Of a stretch of 56,777 bases of DNA, positions 8,997-16,732 are shown in pieces. The number at the start of each line of letters is the position of its first letter. Position 1 is the first letter of the stretch. The notes under the pieces were generated by a model. That model made no database searches and was not told where the DNA came from. It saw nothing but the letters and a program-made list of their open reading frames with translations. Location of the stretch: NCBI RefSeq assembly GCF_030012175.1, contig NZ_JASCXW010000010.1, positions 1 through 56,777 on the forward strand. Reading direction: 5' to 3'. The stretch is from Peloplasma aerotolerans (GTDB taxonomy: Bacteria > Bacillota_I > Bacilli_A > Acholeplasmatales > Acholeplasmataceae). Position numbers and translations under genes: made by a program.

Positions 8997-10154
8997 ATGA
9001 TAGGTTTAGAAGCACACCTTAAAACCATTATAATTCCATTTTGGAAGAATCTAAAGGACATGGAAAATGGAGGTTTTTTTGGAAAAGTCGATTATCAATT
9101 GAAAACACATAAAAACTCAGATAAGACCTTAATTTCTATTTCTAGATACTTATATGCTTTTAGCCTATGGTATGGATACTTTAAGGAAGATGATTTATTA
9201 GAGGATGCGAGTCATGCGTATCAGTTTTTAATTGAACATCTTAGAGATGAAATACATGGTGGATACTATTGGCAAGTAACTTATGATGGTCTCCCTAGTG
9301 ATGTTACTAAACATGTATACGGGCATGCATTTGCAATATATGCGCTATCAGAATACGCAAAAATTACAGACAATAAAAAATCACTTGAAGAAGCATTAAG
9401 TATTTTCGAACTTATTGAACAAAAAGCTCATTTAGGTGAGTTCTCATATCACGAAGAGTTCACAAATAAATGGTTAATGAAGGACAATGAGTTGCTTTCT
9501 GAACATGGAGCTAATTTACCCTATACCACGAACACATTATTACATTTATTAGAAGCCTATACAAATCTATACCGAGCTAGTAAAAACACAGTTGTTAAAG
9601 CAAGACTAATTGAGTTAATAAACGGCTTTACAAAAACATTGTATGATGATAAAGAAATACTGTTCCACATGTACCTAGATCATAATAAACAAGTCAGAAG
9701 AGTTGGTCAATCATTTGGTCATGACATTGAAACATGCTGGTTGATTGATGATGCATGTCTAGCAATTGATTATCATAGATCTGATATTGAACAAATGACA
9801 AAAAATGTTGCTGAAAAAGTATATGAAAGAGCTTTTACAAAAAATGGCTTATACAGTGAAAGTATTCATGGAAGAATTTGCAAAGACAGAATATGGTGGA
9901 TTCAAGCTGAAGCACTTGTTGGTTTTTATAATCATTATCAAAAATATAAAGATAATCGGTATGCACAAGCTACGATAAGTATCTATGAGTTTATTAAAAC
10001 ATATATAGTTGATGATAGACCAAATAGTGAATGGTTGTGGGGGGTGGATGAAAATCTAGAACCACTTAAATATCGGGGTATTGCTGAAGGTTGGAAAGCA
10101 GCTTATCACAATGGTAGAGCTATCATAGAACTCTTAAAAAGGGGGTTGTCATAA
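8997..10154 (+). CDS. AGE family epimerase, probable mannobiose/cellobiose 2-epimerase
   Basis: 385 residues, an (alpha/alpha)6 barrel of the N-acylglucosamine 2-epimerase family. Typical motifs are VYGHAFAIYALSEYA, the catalytic-region GHDIETCWLIDDA, RIWWIQAEALVGF, and the C-terminal YRGIAEGWKAAYHNGRA. Family members with adjacent GH130 genes convert beta-1,4-mannobiose to beta-1,4-mannosyl-glucose, the substrate of mannosylglucose phosphorylase; the next gene is exactly that type, so this role is favoured over GlcNAc 2-epimerase. It is cytoplasmic with no signal. Its stop overlaps the next start by one base (TAATG at 10152-10156), indicating translational coupling. Confidence 0.88.
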   Translation: MIGLEAHLKTIIIPFWKNLKDMENGGFFGKVDYQLKTHKNSDKTLISISRYLYAFSLWYGYFKEDDLLEDASHAYQFLIEHLRDEIHGGYYWQVTYDGLPSDVTKHVYGHAFAIYALSEYAKITDNKKSLEEALSIFELIEQKAHLGEFSYHEEFTNKWLMKDNELLSEHGANLPYTTNTLLHLLEAYTNLYRASKNTVVKARLIELINGFTKTLYDDKEILFHMYLDHNKQVRRVGQSFGHDIETCWLIDDACLAIDYHRSDIEQMTKNVAEKVYERAFTKNGLYSESIHGRICKDRIWWIQAEALVGFYNHYQKYKDNRYAQATISIYEFIKTYIVDDRPNSEWLWGVDENLEPLKYRGIAEGWKAAYHNGRAIIELLKRGLS

Positions 10155-11326
10155 TGATTCATCCAAAGTATGATGAACTTAAGATTAAGCAAAAAGACCT
10201 TTTAAATAGAAAAAATGAAGTGGACCTTAGGTTTTATAATGGTATTTATGATAGATACTTATACCCTGTCATAACTAGACATCATGTTCCAATTGAATGG
10301 AGATTTGATTTGAATCAAAGCAAAAATCCATATTTCATGGAAAGGTTAATGGTCAATGCAACTTTTAATTCAGGTGCTATATATCATGAAGGAAAACATT
10401 ATCTAGTTGTTCGACTTGAAGGTGCTGATAGAAAATCAATATTTGCACTAGCGTCTAGTCGAACTGGAGTTGATGGATTTGAGTTTGAAAGATTGATACA
10501 TTGGGATGATTTCGATAAGCAAGAAACCAATCGATACGACATGAGATTGGTGAAGCACGAAGATGGGTATATCTATGGGACATATTGTGCCGAGAAGAAG
10601 GATTTATTACATAATGATACATCAAGTGCTGTGGCTGATGTTGGTATTGTTCGAACAAAAGACTTAATGACATGGGAGAAACTACCAAATCTATTGACAA
10701 AAGCTAGTCAACAACGAAATGTTGTCTTACATCCAGAGTTTGTTTCAGGTAAATATGCATTTTATACTAGACCACAAGATGGATTTATAGATGTTGGAGA
10801 TGGTGGTGGTATCTATTTCGGATGTGCTGATAACATTGAAAAAGCGGAAATACATGAGGAAAAAATAATTGCAGGTAAAAAGTACCATACAATTTATGAA
10901 TATAAAAATGGACAAGGACCTGCACCAATAAAGACATCAAAAGGTTGGATTCATTTAGCGCATGGAGTAAGACAAACGGCCGCAGGGTTAAGATATGTAT
11001 TATACATGTTTGCAACAGATTTAACTCATTTAACACAAGTGATTGCTAAGCCAAGTGGATATTTTATTGCACCATTTGATGATGAACGTATTGGTGATGT
11101 GTCAAATGTTGTATTCTCAAATGGATGGACAGAAAAAAATAACCAAGTATTTATATACTATGCTTCATCAGATACGAGAATTCATGTTGCTACAACAACA
11201 ATCGATAAACTTATAGATTATGTCTTCAATACACCACAAGAGGTTTATCGTTCAAACGACAGTACAGTTCAAAGGCAACAATTAATTGATAACAATAAAA
11301 AAATTAAGGAGAAAACTCATGGCTAA
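10154..11326 (+). CDS. GH130 beta-1,4-mannosylglucose phosphorylase-like
   Basis: 390 residues, a five-bladed beta-propeller GH130 enzyme. The catalytic Asp region reads RYDMRLVKHEDG, followed by RNVVLHPEFVSGKYAFYTRP and the phosphate-site His in HLAHGVR. The HPE...YAFYTRPQDGFI pattern and the longer length are those I associate with GH130 subfamily 1, which phosphorolyses mannosyl-glucose to mannose 1-phosphate and glucose. Placement straight after a 2-epimerase supports this. It is cytoplasmic. It overlaps the next GH130 gene by 8 nt (11319-11326). Exact substrate preference is inferred. Confidence 0.88.
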   Translation: MIHPKYDELKIKQKDLLNRKNEVDLRFYNGIYDRYLYPVITRHHVPIEWRFDLNQSKNPYFMERLMVNATFNSGAIYHEGKHYLVVRLEGADRKSIFALASSRTGVDGFEFERLIHWDDFDKQETNRYDMRLVKHEDGYIYGTYCAEKKDLLHNDTSSAVADVGIVRTKDLMTWEKLPNLLTKASQQRNVVLHPEFVSGKYAFYTRPQDGFIDVGDGGGIYFGCADNIEKAEIHEEKIIAGKKYHTIYEYKNGQGPAPIKTSKGWIHLAHGVRQTAAGLRYVLYMFATDLTHLTQVIAKPSGYFIAPFDDERIGDVSNVVFSNGWTEKNNQVFIYYASSDTRIHVATTTIDKLIDYVFNTPQEVYRSNDSTVQRQQLIDNNKKIKEKTHG

Positions 11327-12332
11327 GATTATTGGAAGTCCATTGGCAAACATACCATGGCAAGATAAACCTAAAGATACTCATGGACCCGTATGGAGAT
11401 ATACTAAAAACCCAATCATTCATAGAAATCCCGCACCAGGTGTTTCAAGAATATTTAATAGTGCAATTGTAGCTTATAAGAACAAGTTCGTTGGGGTATT
11501 TAGAGCTGAAACAACAGCAACCTTACCACATTTGAGATTGGGTTATAGTGATGATGGCATTCAATGGAATATCGAACAACACCCTATTCAATTTGTAGAT
11601 GAGAAAGGGAATCCATGGCAGCCATATTACGCATATGATCCTAGATTAATTGAAATAGAAGGCATTTACTATATCGTTTGGTGTACTGATTTTCATGGAC
11701 CAACGATTGGTTTAGCCAAAACAACTGACTTTAAAACTTTTATACGTTTGGAAAATCCATTTATACCATATAACAGAAATGGTGTTCTATTCCCGAGAAA
11801 GATTGATGGAGCTTTCAAGATATTAAGTAGAGCATCGGATAATGGACATACGCCATTTGGAGACATCTTTTTATCAGAAAGCTTTAATTTGGTTCATTGG
11901 GGTAAACATCGTCATGTTATGGCAAGAGGTGGCTCAGGATGGTGGCAAGGATTAAAAATAGGTGGTGGACCTGCACCCATTGAGACGGATGAAGGTTGGT
12001 TGATGCTTTATCATGGTGTATGCAATACATGCAATGGATATGTTTACAGTATGGGTATTGCTTTGCTAGATATTGACGAGCCATCAAAAGTATTATATAG
12101 AGCTGGGCACTATGTTTTAACACCAGAAATGCCTTATGAGGAAGTTGGATTTGTCCCGAATGTAGTGTTTCCATGTGCAACACTTCATGATTCAAAAACA
12201 GGACGTATCGCAATCTATTATGGTGCTGCAGACTCCTATGTTGCCTTAGCATTTACAACCGTAGATGAACTGATTCAATTCGCAAAAGACAATCATGAAA
12301 AAGTAGGGGATGATGATGCAATTGGACGCTAA
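11319..12332 (+). CDS. GH130 beta-1,4-mannooligosaccharide phosphorylase-like
   Basis: 337 residues from ATG 11319, chosen because AAGGAG (11306-11311) lies 7 nt upstream; the in-frame TTG at 11286 lacks a ribosome site. Motifs are YAYDPRLIEIEG (catalytic Asp), RNGVLFPRKIDG, SDNGHTPFGDIFLSES and the phosphate-site LYHGV. The GVLFPRKI...NGHTPFGDIF pattern is that of GH130 subfamily 2 phosphorylases, which shorten beta-1,4-mannooligosaccharides from the non-reducing end and give mannose 1-phosphate. It would act before the epimerase and mannosylglucose phosphorylase. It overlaps both neighbours, so the three are coupled in translation. Confidence 0.87.
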   Translation: MAKIIGSPLANIPWQDKPKDTHGPVWRYTKNPIIHRNPAPGVSRIFNSAIVAYKNKFVGVFRAETTATLPHLRLGYSDDGIQWNIEQHPIQFVDEKGNPWQPYYAYDPRLIEIEGIYYIVWCTDFHGPTIGLAKTTDFKTFIRLENPFIPYNRNGVLFPRKIDGAFKILSRASDNGHTPFGDIFLSESFNLVHWGKHRHVMARGGSGWWQGLKIGGGPAPIETDEGWLMLYHGVCNTCNGYVYSMGIALLDIDEPSKVLYRAGHYVLTPEMPYEEVGFVPNVVFPCATLHDSKTGRIAIYYGAADSYVALAFTTVDELIQFAKDNHEKVGDDDAIGR

Positions 12333-14211
12333 ATATAAAAGAATCTATTTAATTATACTTTCAATAAGTTTTCTTCTGTTTTTATCCTCATGTAAGCCTA
12401 GTGAAACAGAAGTGACAGATCCAACAGAAACCATAATACCAACCGAGGTGACACCTATGAATCTAATTTCACAAATCAACTTAGTAACTGAACATCCAAA
12501 AGCATATGAAAAAATTGAGTTTGAGCTGACTGATACAGAAACATTTAAATCATTAGAAACAAACCCATTTGATTATCGAGATGTTCATATTCAAGGTGTT
12601 TTTACAAGTCCTTCAGGAGAAGTATATGCTATACCAGCATTTTGGTATCAAGATTATGAAATCGTTTTAAACACATCATGGACAGCACCACCAAATGGAA
12701 TTTCTGGAAGAGCTAGTACAAATCCTGATGAGCCACAAGGTTTAGAAATGGTTAATTATATAGGAGACCCTCATTACCGCTTACGTTACTTACCAGAGGA
12801 AGCTGGACTTCACACATTGCATTTAGAAGTTAAGAAAGAGGGAGTTATTGTTCAGATACTTCAAACTTCAGTAACTATAGATGAAGGTACTAAAGATTAT
12901 AAAGGTGTTATTAAAGTTGAAGAAACACATAAAAGAAATTTTGTCTTTGAGGATGGTTCAACATTTATGCCAGTTGGACAAAATAATGCTTGGTATACCT
13001 CTTCAACAAGACAAACAGAAGATTATCGTGTTTGGTTTGAGTTAATGCATGACAATTTTGCTAATTTTACGAGAATTTGGATGGGGACTTGGTCGTTTGC
13101 ATTACATTGGGGTAATGCTCATGATGATTTCACATCAAGACTCAATCAAGCTGCAAGACTTGATAAAGTTTTTGATCTAGCAGCTGAGTATGATATTTAC
13201 TTCATGCTTGCATTGCTGAATCATGGTCAGTTTTCTGCAATTGTCAATCCTCAATGGGCTTCAAATCCTTGGAATGAAGCAAATGGAGGACCTCTATCAT
13301 ACCCATCACAGTTCTTTTCTCATTTAGGAGCGAAAGAAACATACAAACAACAACTTCTCTATATATTAGGTCGTTATGGATATTCGACACAAGTCATGGC
13401 ATGGGAACTATTTAATGAAGTTGATTGGACAGATAACTTTAATAGCGCAATCGTTTATATGTGGCATTCAGAAATGTCCCAGTTCATTAAAGAAAATGAT
13501 CCATATAATAGAATGGTTACAACGAGCTATAAGGGTCATACAGGTGGTGCATATCAATCTCCTTGGATTGATTTCGCAAACCCACACAGTTATGATTACA
13601 CCTCAAAAAATATTATGGTTCATCTACCTCCGGTATTGAATAATTTATTCACACAATATAATAAACCAATTCTTCAATCTGAAATTGGAATTAATTGGAG
13701 AAATGGAACAGATACAACTGCAGCAGATCCAACGGGCATCAGTCTTAAACAAGCGCAATGGGCAGGTATCATGGGTGGTGGAGCAGGTGCAGCAATGAAT
13801 TGGTGGTGGGATAGTTGGGTACATCCAAACAATCTATATTATCGATTTATTGGTGTAGGAAAATACGCTCAACAAATGGACATGGTTGGCGATTATTATG
13901 ATCGACTCCCTGCATTACCAGGTGTTCATGTGTCAAATAGTCAAACAGGTTTATTAGGATATCGTATAGACAATAGAGTTTATGGTTATGCATTTGATAA
14001 TAATTGGAGACATAATTATACAACTATTAATCAAAAAAACGTAACCTATAGAATACCTATAACTACAGGTGCATACTCGTTATCCATATATAACACAGAT
14101 AGTGGAGAAATCATCGAAACAAGAACGATTTCAACGTTTAATGATTTTCTAGAGTTTGATTTAACATTTACTGAAGATATTGCTTTTATTATTGTGGAGG
14201 ATAATCAATGA
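12316..14211 (+). CDS. GH5-like glycoside hydrolase lipoprotein with DUF5060-like domain
   Basis: Probable surface endo-mannanase or related hydrolase. The lipoprotein signal ends in LSSC, followed by a Thr/Pro-rich linker (residues about 30-50). A beta-sandwich like DUF5060 (about 50-195) is followed by a TIM barrel (about 205-540) and a C-terminal beta domain. The barrel has the clan GH-A acid/base in WELFNEVDW (Glu368) and the nucleophile in LQSEIGINW (Glu456), with NPHSYDY between. Three in-frame ATGs (12310, 12313, 12316) are possible; 12316 has the best spacing from AGGGG. It is the only exported glycosidase in the operon, so it is the best candidate for first cleavage of the polysaccharide. 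The linkage it cuts is inferred from context. Confidence 0.82.
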   Translation: MQLDAKYKRIYLIILSISFLLFLSSCKPSETEVTDPTETIIPTEVTPMNLISQINLVTEHPKAYEKIEFELTDTETFKSLETNPFDYRDVHIQGVFTSPSGEVYAIPAFWYQDYEIVLNTSWTAPPNGISGRASTNPDEPQGLEMVNYIGDPHYRLRYLPEEAGLHTLHLEVKKEGVIVQILQTSVTIDEGTKDYKGVIKVEETHKRNFVFEDGSTFMPVGQNNAWYTSSTRQTEDYRVWFELMHDNFANFTRIWMGTWSFALHWGNAHDDFTSRLNQAARLDKVFDLAAEYDIYFMLALLNHGQFSAIVNPQWASNPWNEANGGPLSYPSQFFSHLGAKETYKQQLLYILGRYGYSTQVMAWELFNEVDWTDNFNSAIVYMWHSEMSQFIKENDPYNRMVTTSYKGHTGGAYQSPWIDFANPHSYDYTSKNIMVHLPPVLNNLFTQYNKPILQSEIGINWRNGTDTTAADPTGISLKQAQWAGIMGGGAGAAMNWWWDSWVHPNNLYYRFIGVGKYAQQMDMVGDYYDRLPALPGVHVSNSQTGLLGYRIDNRVYGYAFDNNWRHNYTTINQKNVTYRIPITTGAYSLSIYNTDSGEIIETRTISTFNDFLEFDLTFTEDIAFIIVEDNQ

Positions 14212-15218
14212 AATTAACTAAAGCTAAAGAAAATCCGATTATAAAACCAGAACCAAATAACACATGGGAAAGCATGGTCGTATGTAACCCAGGTGCTTGG
14301 TACGAGCATGGCGTATTCTATTTATTATATCGTGGTGCAGGTAATGATGAAGAACATCTTATTCACTTAGGTTTAGCAACTAGTACTGATGGTATCAACT
14401 TTCAGCGTGTATCAGATCAACCAGTTATGTCACCTACACCAAATGGATATGATGCAGGTTGTGTTGAAGATCCAAGAATTGTTAAATTTGATGACCTGTT
14501 TTATGTTACCTATGCATATCGTCCATTCCCCCCAGGACAGTATTGGTTAAAAAAATCATATGATCATGGTTGGCCATTAGGTCAATCATCGCCAAAAGGT
14601 TTATTATACAATACGACAAATACTGGACTAGCGATATCAAAAGATTTAAAAACATTTAAAAAACTTGGAAGAATTACTCCACACGATATCGATAATCGCG
14701 ATGTCATCCTTTTTCCAGAAAAAATAAATGGAGAATACGTTATGCTTCATCGACCTGTCGAATGGGTTGGAAAGGATTATGGATGTGATGTTCCATCTAT
14801 TTGGTTAGCATACTCTGATGATTTAATGCGTTGGAAAAATGATTATTTATTAGCAACTCCAACTTTTGATTGGGAACTTAAAAAAATTGGAGGATCCACA
14901 CCTCCTTTGAAAACAAAACATGGTTGGCTAGTCATCTATCATGGTGTAAGCCAACAAGATGAACAGTATCGAGTTGGGGCAATGTTACTTGATTTAAATG
15001 ACCCTAAAAAAATTATTGCAAGAAGCTCAAGCTATATTATGGAACCCGAATATTCATACGAAACAGATGGATATTATACAGGATGTGTATTCCCAACTGG
15101 AAACGTTATTGTAGATGACACACTTTATGTTTACTATGGTGGTGCTGACAAGTTTGTTTGTGTTGCAACATGTGATATCAATGAACTATTAGAATTTTTA
15201 CTAGAGCAAAAACAATAA
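14208..15218 (+). CDS. GH130 family protein, third copy, subfamily unassigned
   Basis: 336 residues, starting within the stop of the GH5-like gene (ATGA overlap 14208-14211). GH130 motifs are VEDPRIVKFDD (catalytic Asp), NRDVILFPEKINGEYVMLHRP and VIYHGVSQ with the His expected at the phosphate site. It differs clearly from the two upstream GH130 genes. The retained His and Arg favour a phosphorylase over a beta-1,2-mannosidase. It might act on mannosyl-N-acetylglucosamine, beta-1,2-mannosides or other mannosides; I cannot choose. There is no signal peptide, so it is cytoplasmic. It ends the enzyme block; the transport block begins 20 nt downstream. Confidence 0.85.
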   Translation: MKLTKAKENPIIKPEPNNTWESMVVCNPGAWYEHGVFYLLYRGAGNDEEHLIHLGLATSTDGINFQRVSDQPVMSPTPNGYDAGCVEDPRIVKFDDLFYVTYAYRPFPPGQYWLKKSYDHGWPLGQSSPKGLLYNTTNTGLAISKDLKTFKKLGRITPHDIDNRDVILFPEKINGEYVMLHRPVEWVGKDYGCDVPSIWLAYSDDLMRWKNDYLLATPTFDWELKKIGGSTPPLKTKHGWLVIYHGVSQQDEQYRVGAMLLDLNDPKKIIARSSSYIMEPEYSYETDGYYTGCVFPTGNVIVDDTLYVYYGGADKFVCVATCDINELLEFLLEQKQ

Positions 15219-15238
15219 AATTAGAAAGAGGTATAAAA

Positions 15239-16711
15239 ATGAAAAAAGTGATGAGTATTGGATTGATAGTTATGGTGCTACTCTTTTTAGCGGCATGTAA
15301 AGGTGATCCAACAGTTCCAACGATTCCAACAGATACTGGAAATCCTACGGATCCAACAGATGAGTATTGGGATCAAAATGGAAATGGAATACCTGATTGG
15401 CAAGAAGAAGAAATTACATTAACATATGCAACTTGGCAATATACTCAACCAGATATGGTCACCATTGACCTATTGATGATAGAAGCGTTTGCTGAAAAGT
15501 ATCCGAATATCAATGTTGAAATGAAAGTTGTTGCTGAATGGTATGATTGGGACACTGCATTCTTAGGTTTACTTGAAGCTAATGATTTACCCGACGTATT
15601 TTTGATTCAACGTTTAGGTTCATTCCTACCATTTAATATGTTAGCAGACATTAGTGAAATGTATGAAAATGATCCATCAACACAACATATTTTTGAATCT
15701 GTATCTGGACTTGGAACTTATGGTGGAAAAAGATTTGCTGTACCAACATTTATCTATCCAACAGCATGGTTTGTTAACCTAGATTTATTAGATAAAGCAA
15801 GTATAAATAAACCAGGTTATGACTGGACTTATGCACAAATGGAAAGCATAGCAAGATCAACGACAAATTTAACAAGTCATGAATTTGGGTTATCCGGATG
15901 CAACTTTTACAGCCGTGTTTATCCAAAAGTATTGAAAATGCAAGAAGATTTAGTAACCGGACGCACATGGTATGCATTTGGTTATGATGGAGAAAGATTT
16001 AATTTTGATGACCCTGTTATGCAAACTGGAGCGAATAAATATAGTGAATCCATTCAACAAGGTTATTGTAAACCAGGGTTCTCACCTGAGGAATTAGAAG
16101 AATGGTATGCTGATCCTACATTCGTACCAACCTATGGTGGAAAAGTGGCAATCTGGCCAGAAGCAACTTGGTCTGCAAAAGATTATTTTGATTCATTTAC
16201 ATTTAATTGGGATGTATATCCTGGTCCTGGTGGTGTCACAGGTGGTAATACCGATATTGGCGGTGTGTCAAGCTTATCTCAACACAAACAAGCTGCATAT
16301 CAACTACTGAAATGGATGAGTTTTGGTGAAGATGGTTTGCTAAAGAGATTTGAAATATATGCTGATGTTGGTCAAGAACTATTCCAACAAGGTAATAATT
16401 TTCCCTATCCAATTATAGATTATGGAATTGATGGACAAGGTGTTAATAAAGTATGGGAAGCAATCCCTTATGGAGGTGTCGCTCCTGGATTTGTGTCACC
16501 AGAGTTTGTTGAAGGATTAAGAAATGGTGCTTTTTGGGCAAACAAAGAAGTGATTGGTTGGGATGCTGTTGACTCAGCTACAGGACCATATTTTGTTGAA
16601 ATCATGAATGGAACAAATACCTATGCAGCACTTAAAGATATGATTCAAGCTGCTGCAAATGCAGCCTTAAATGAGGCACAACAAGCAATGAAGGATATGA
16701 TTGGTTTTTAG
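15239..16711 (+). CDS. Sugar ABC transporter solute-binding lipoprotein
   Basis: 490 residues. The lipoprotein signal ends in FLAAC (Cys20), followed by a Pro/Thr linker and a DQNGNGIPDWQEEE segment that looks like a calcium-binding spacer. The rest is a family 1 extracellular solute-binding fold (starts LTYATWQY, then LPDVFLIQR and GGVSSLSQHKQAAYQLLKWMS). It would capture mannooligosaccharides at the outer face of the membrane and hand them to one of the two permease pairs downstream. AAAGAGGT precedes the ATG. The operon has a second, larger binding protein next, so two substrates or two size classes may be imported. Confidence 0.9.
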   Translation: MKKVMSIGLIVMVLLFLAACKGDPTVPTIPTDTGNPTDPTDEYWDQNGNGIPDWQEEEITLTYATWQYTQPDMVTIDLLMIEAFAEKYPNINVEMKVVAEWYDWDTAFLGLLEANDLPDVFLIQRLGSFLPFNMLADISEMYENDPSTQHIFESVSGLGTYGGKRFAVPTFIYPTAWFVNLDLLDKASINKPGYDWTYAQMESIARSTTNLTSHEFGLSGCNFYSRVYPKVLKMQEDLVTGRTWYAFGYDGERFNFDDPVMQTGANKYSESIQQGYCKPGFSPEELEEWYADPTFVPTYGGKVAIWPEATWSAKDYFDSFTFNWDVYPGPGGVTGGNTDIGGVSSLSQHKQAAYQLLKWMSFGEDGLLKRFEIYADVGQELFQQGNNFPYPIIDYGIDGQGVNKVWEAIPYGGVAPGFVSPEFVEGLRNGAFWANKEVIGWDAVDSATGPYFVEIMNGTNTYAALKDMIQAAANAALNEAQQAMKDMIGF

Positions 16712-16732
16712 AATTCATTAAGGGGTGATTCA

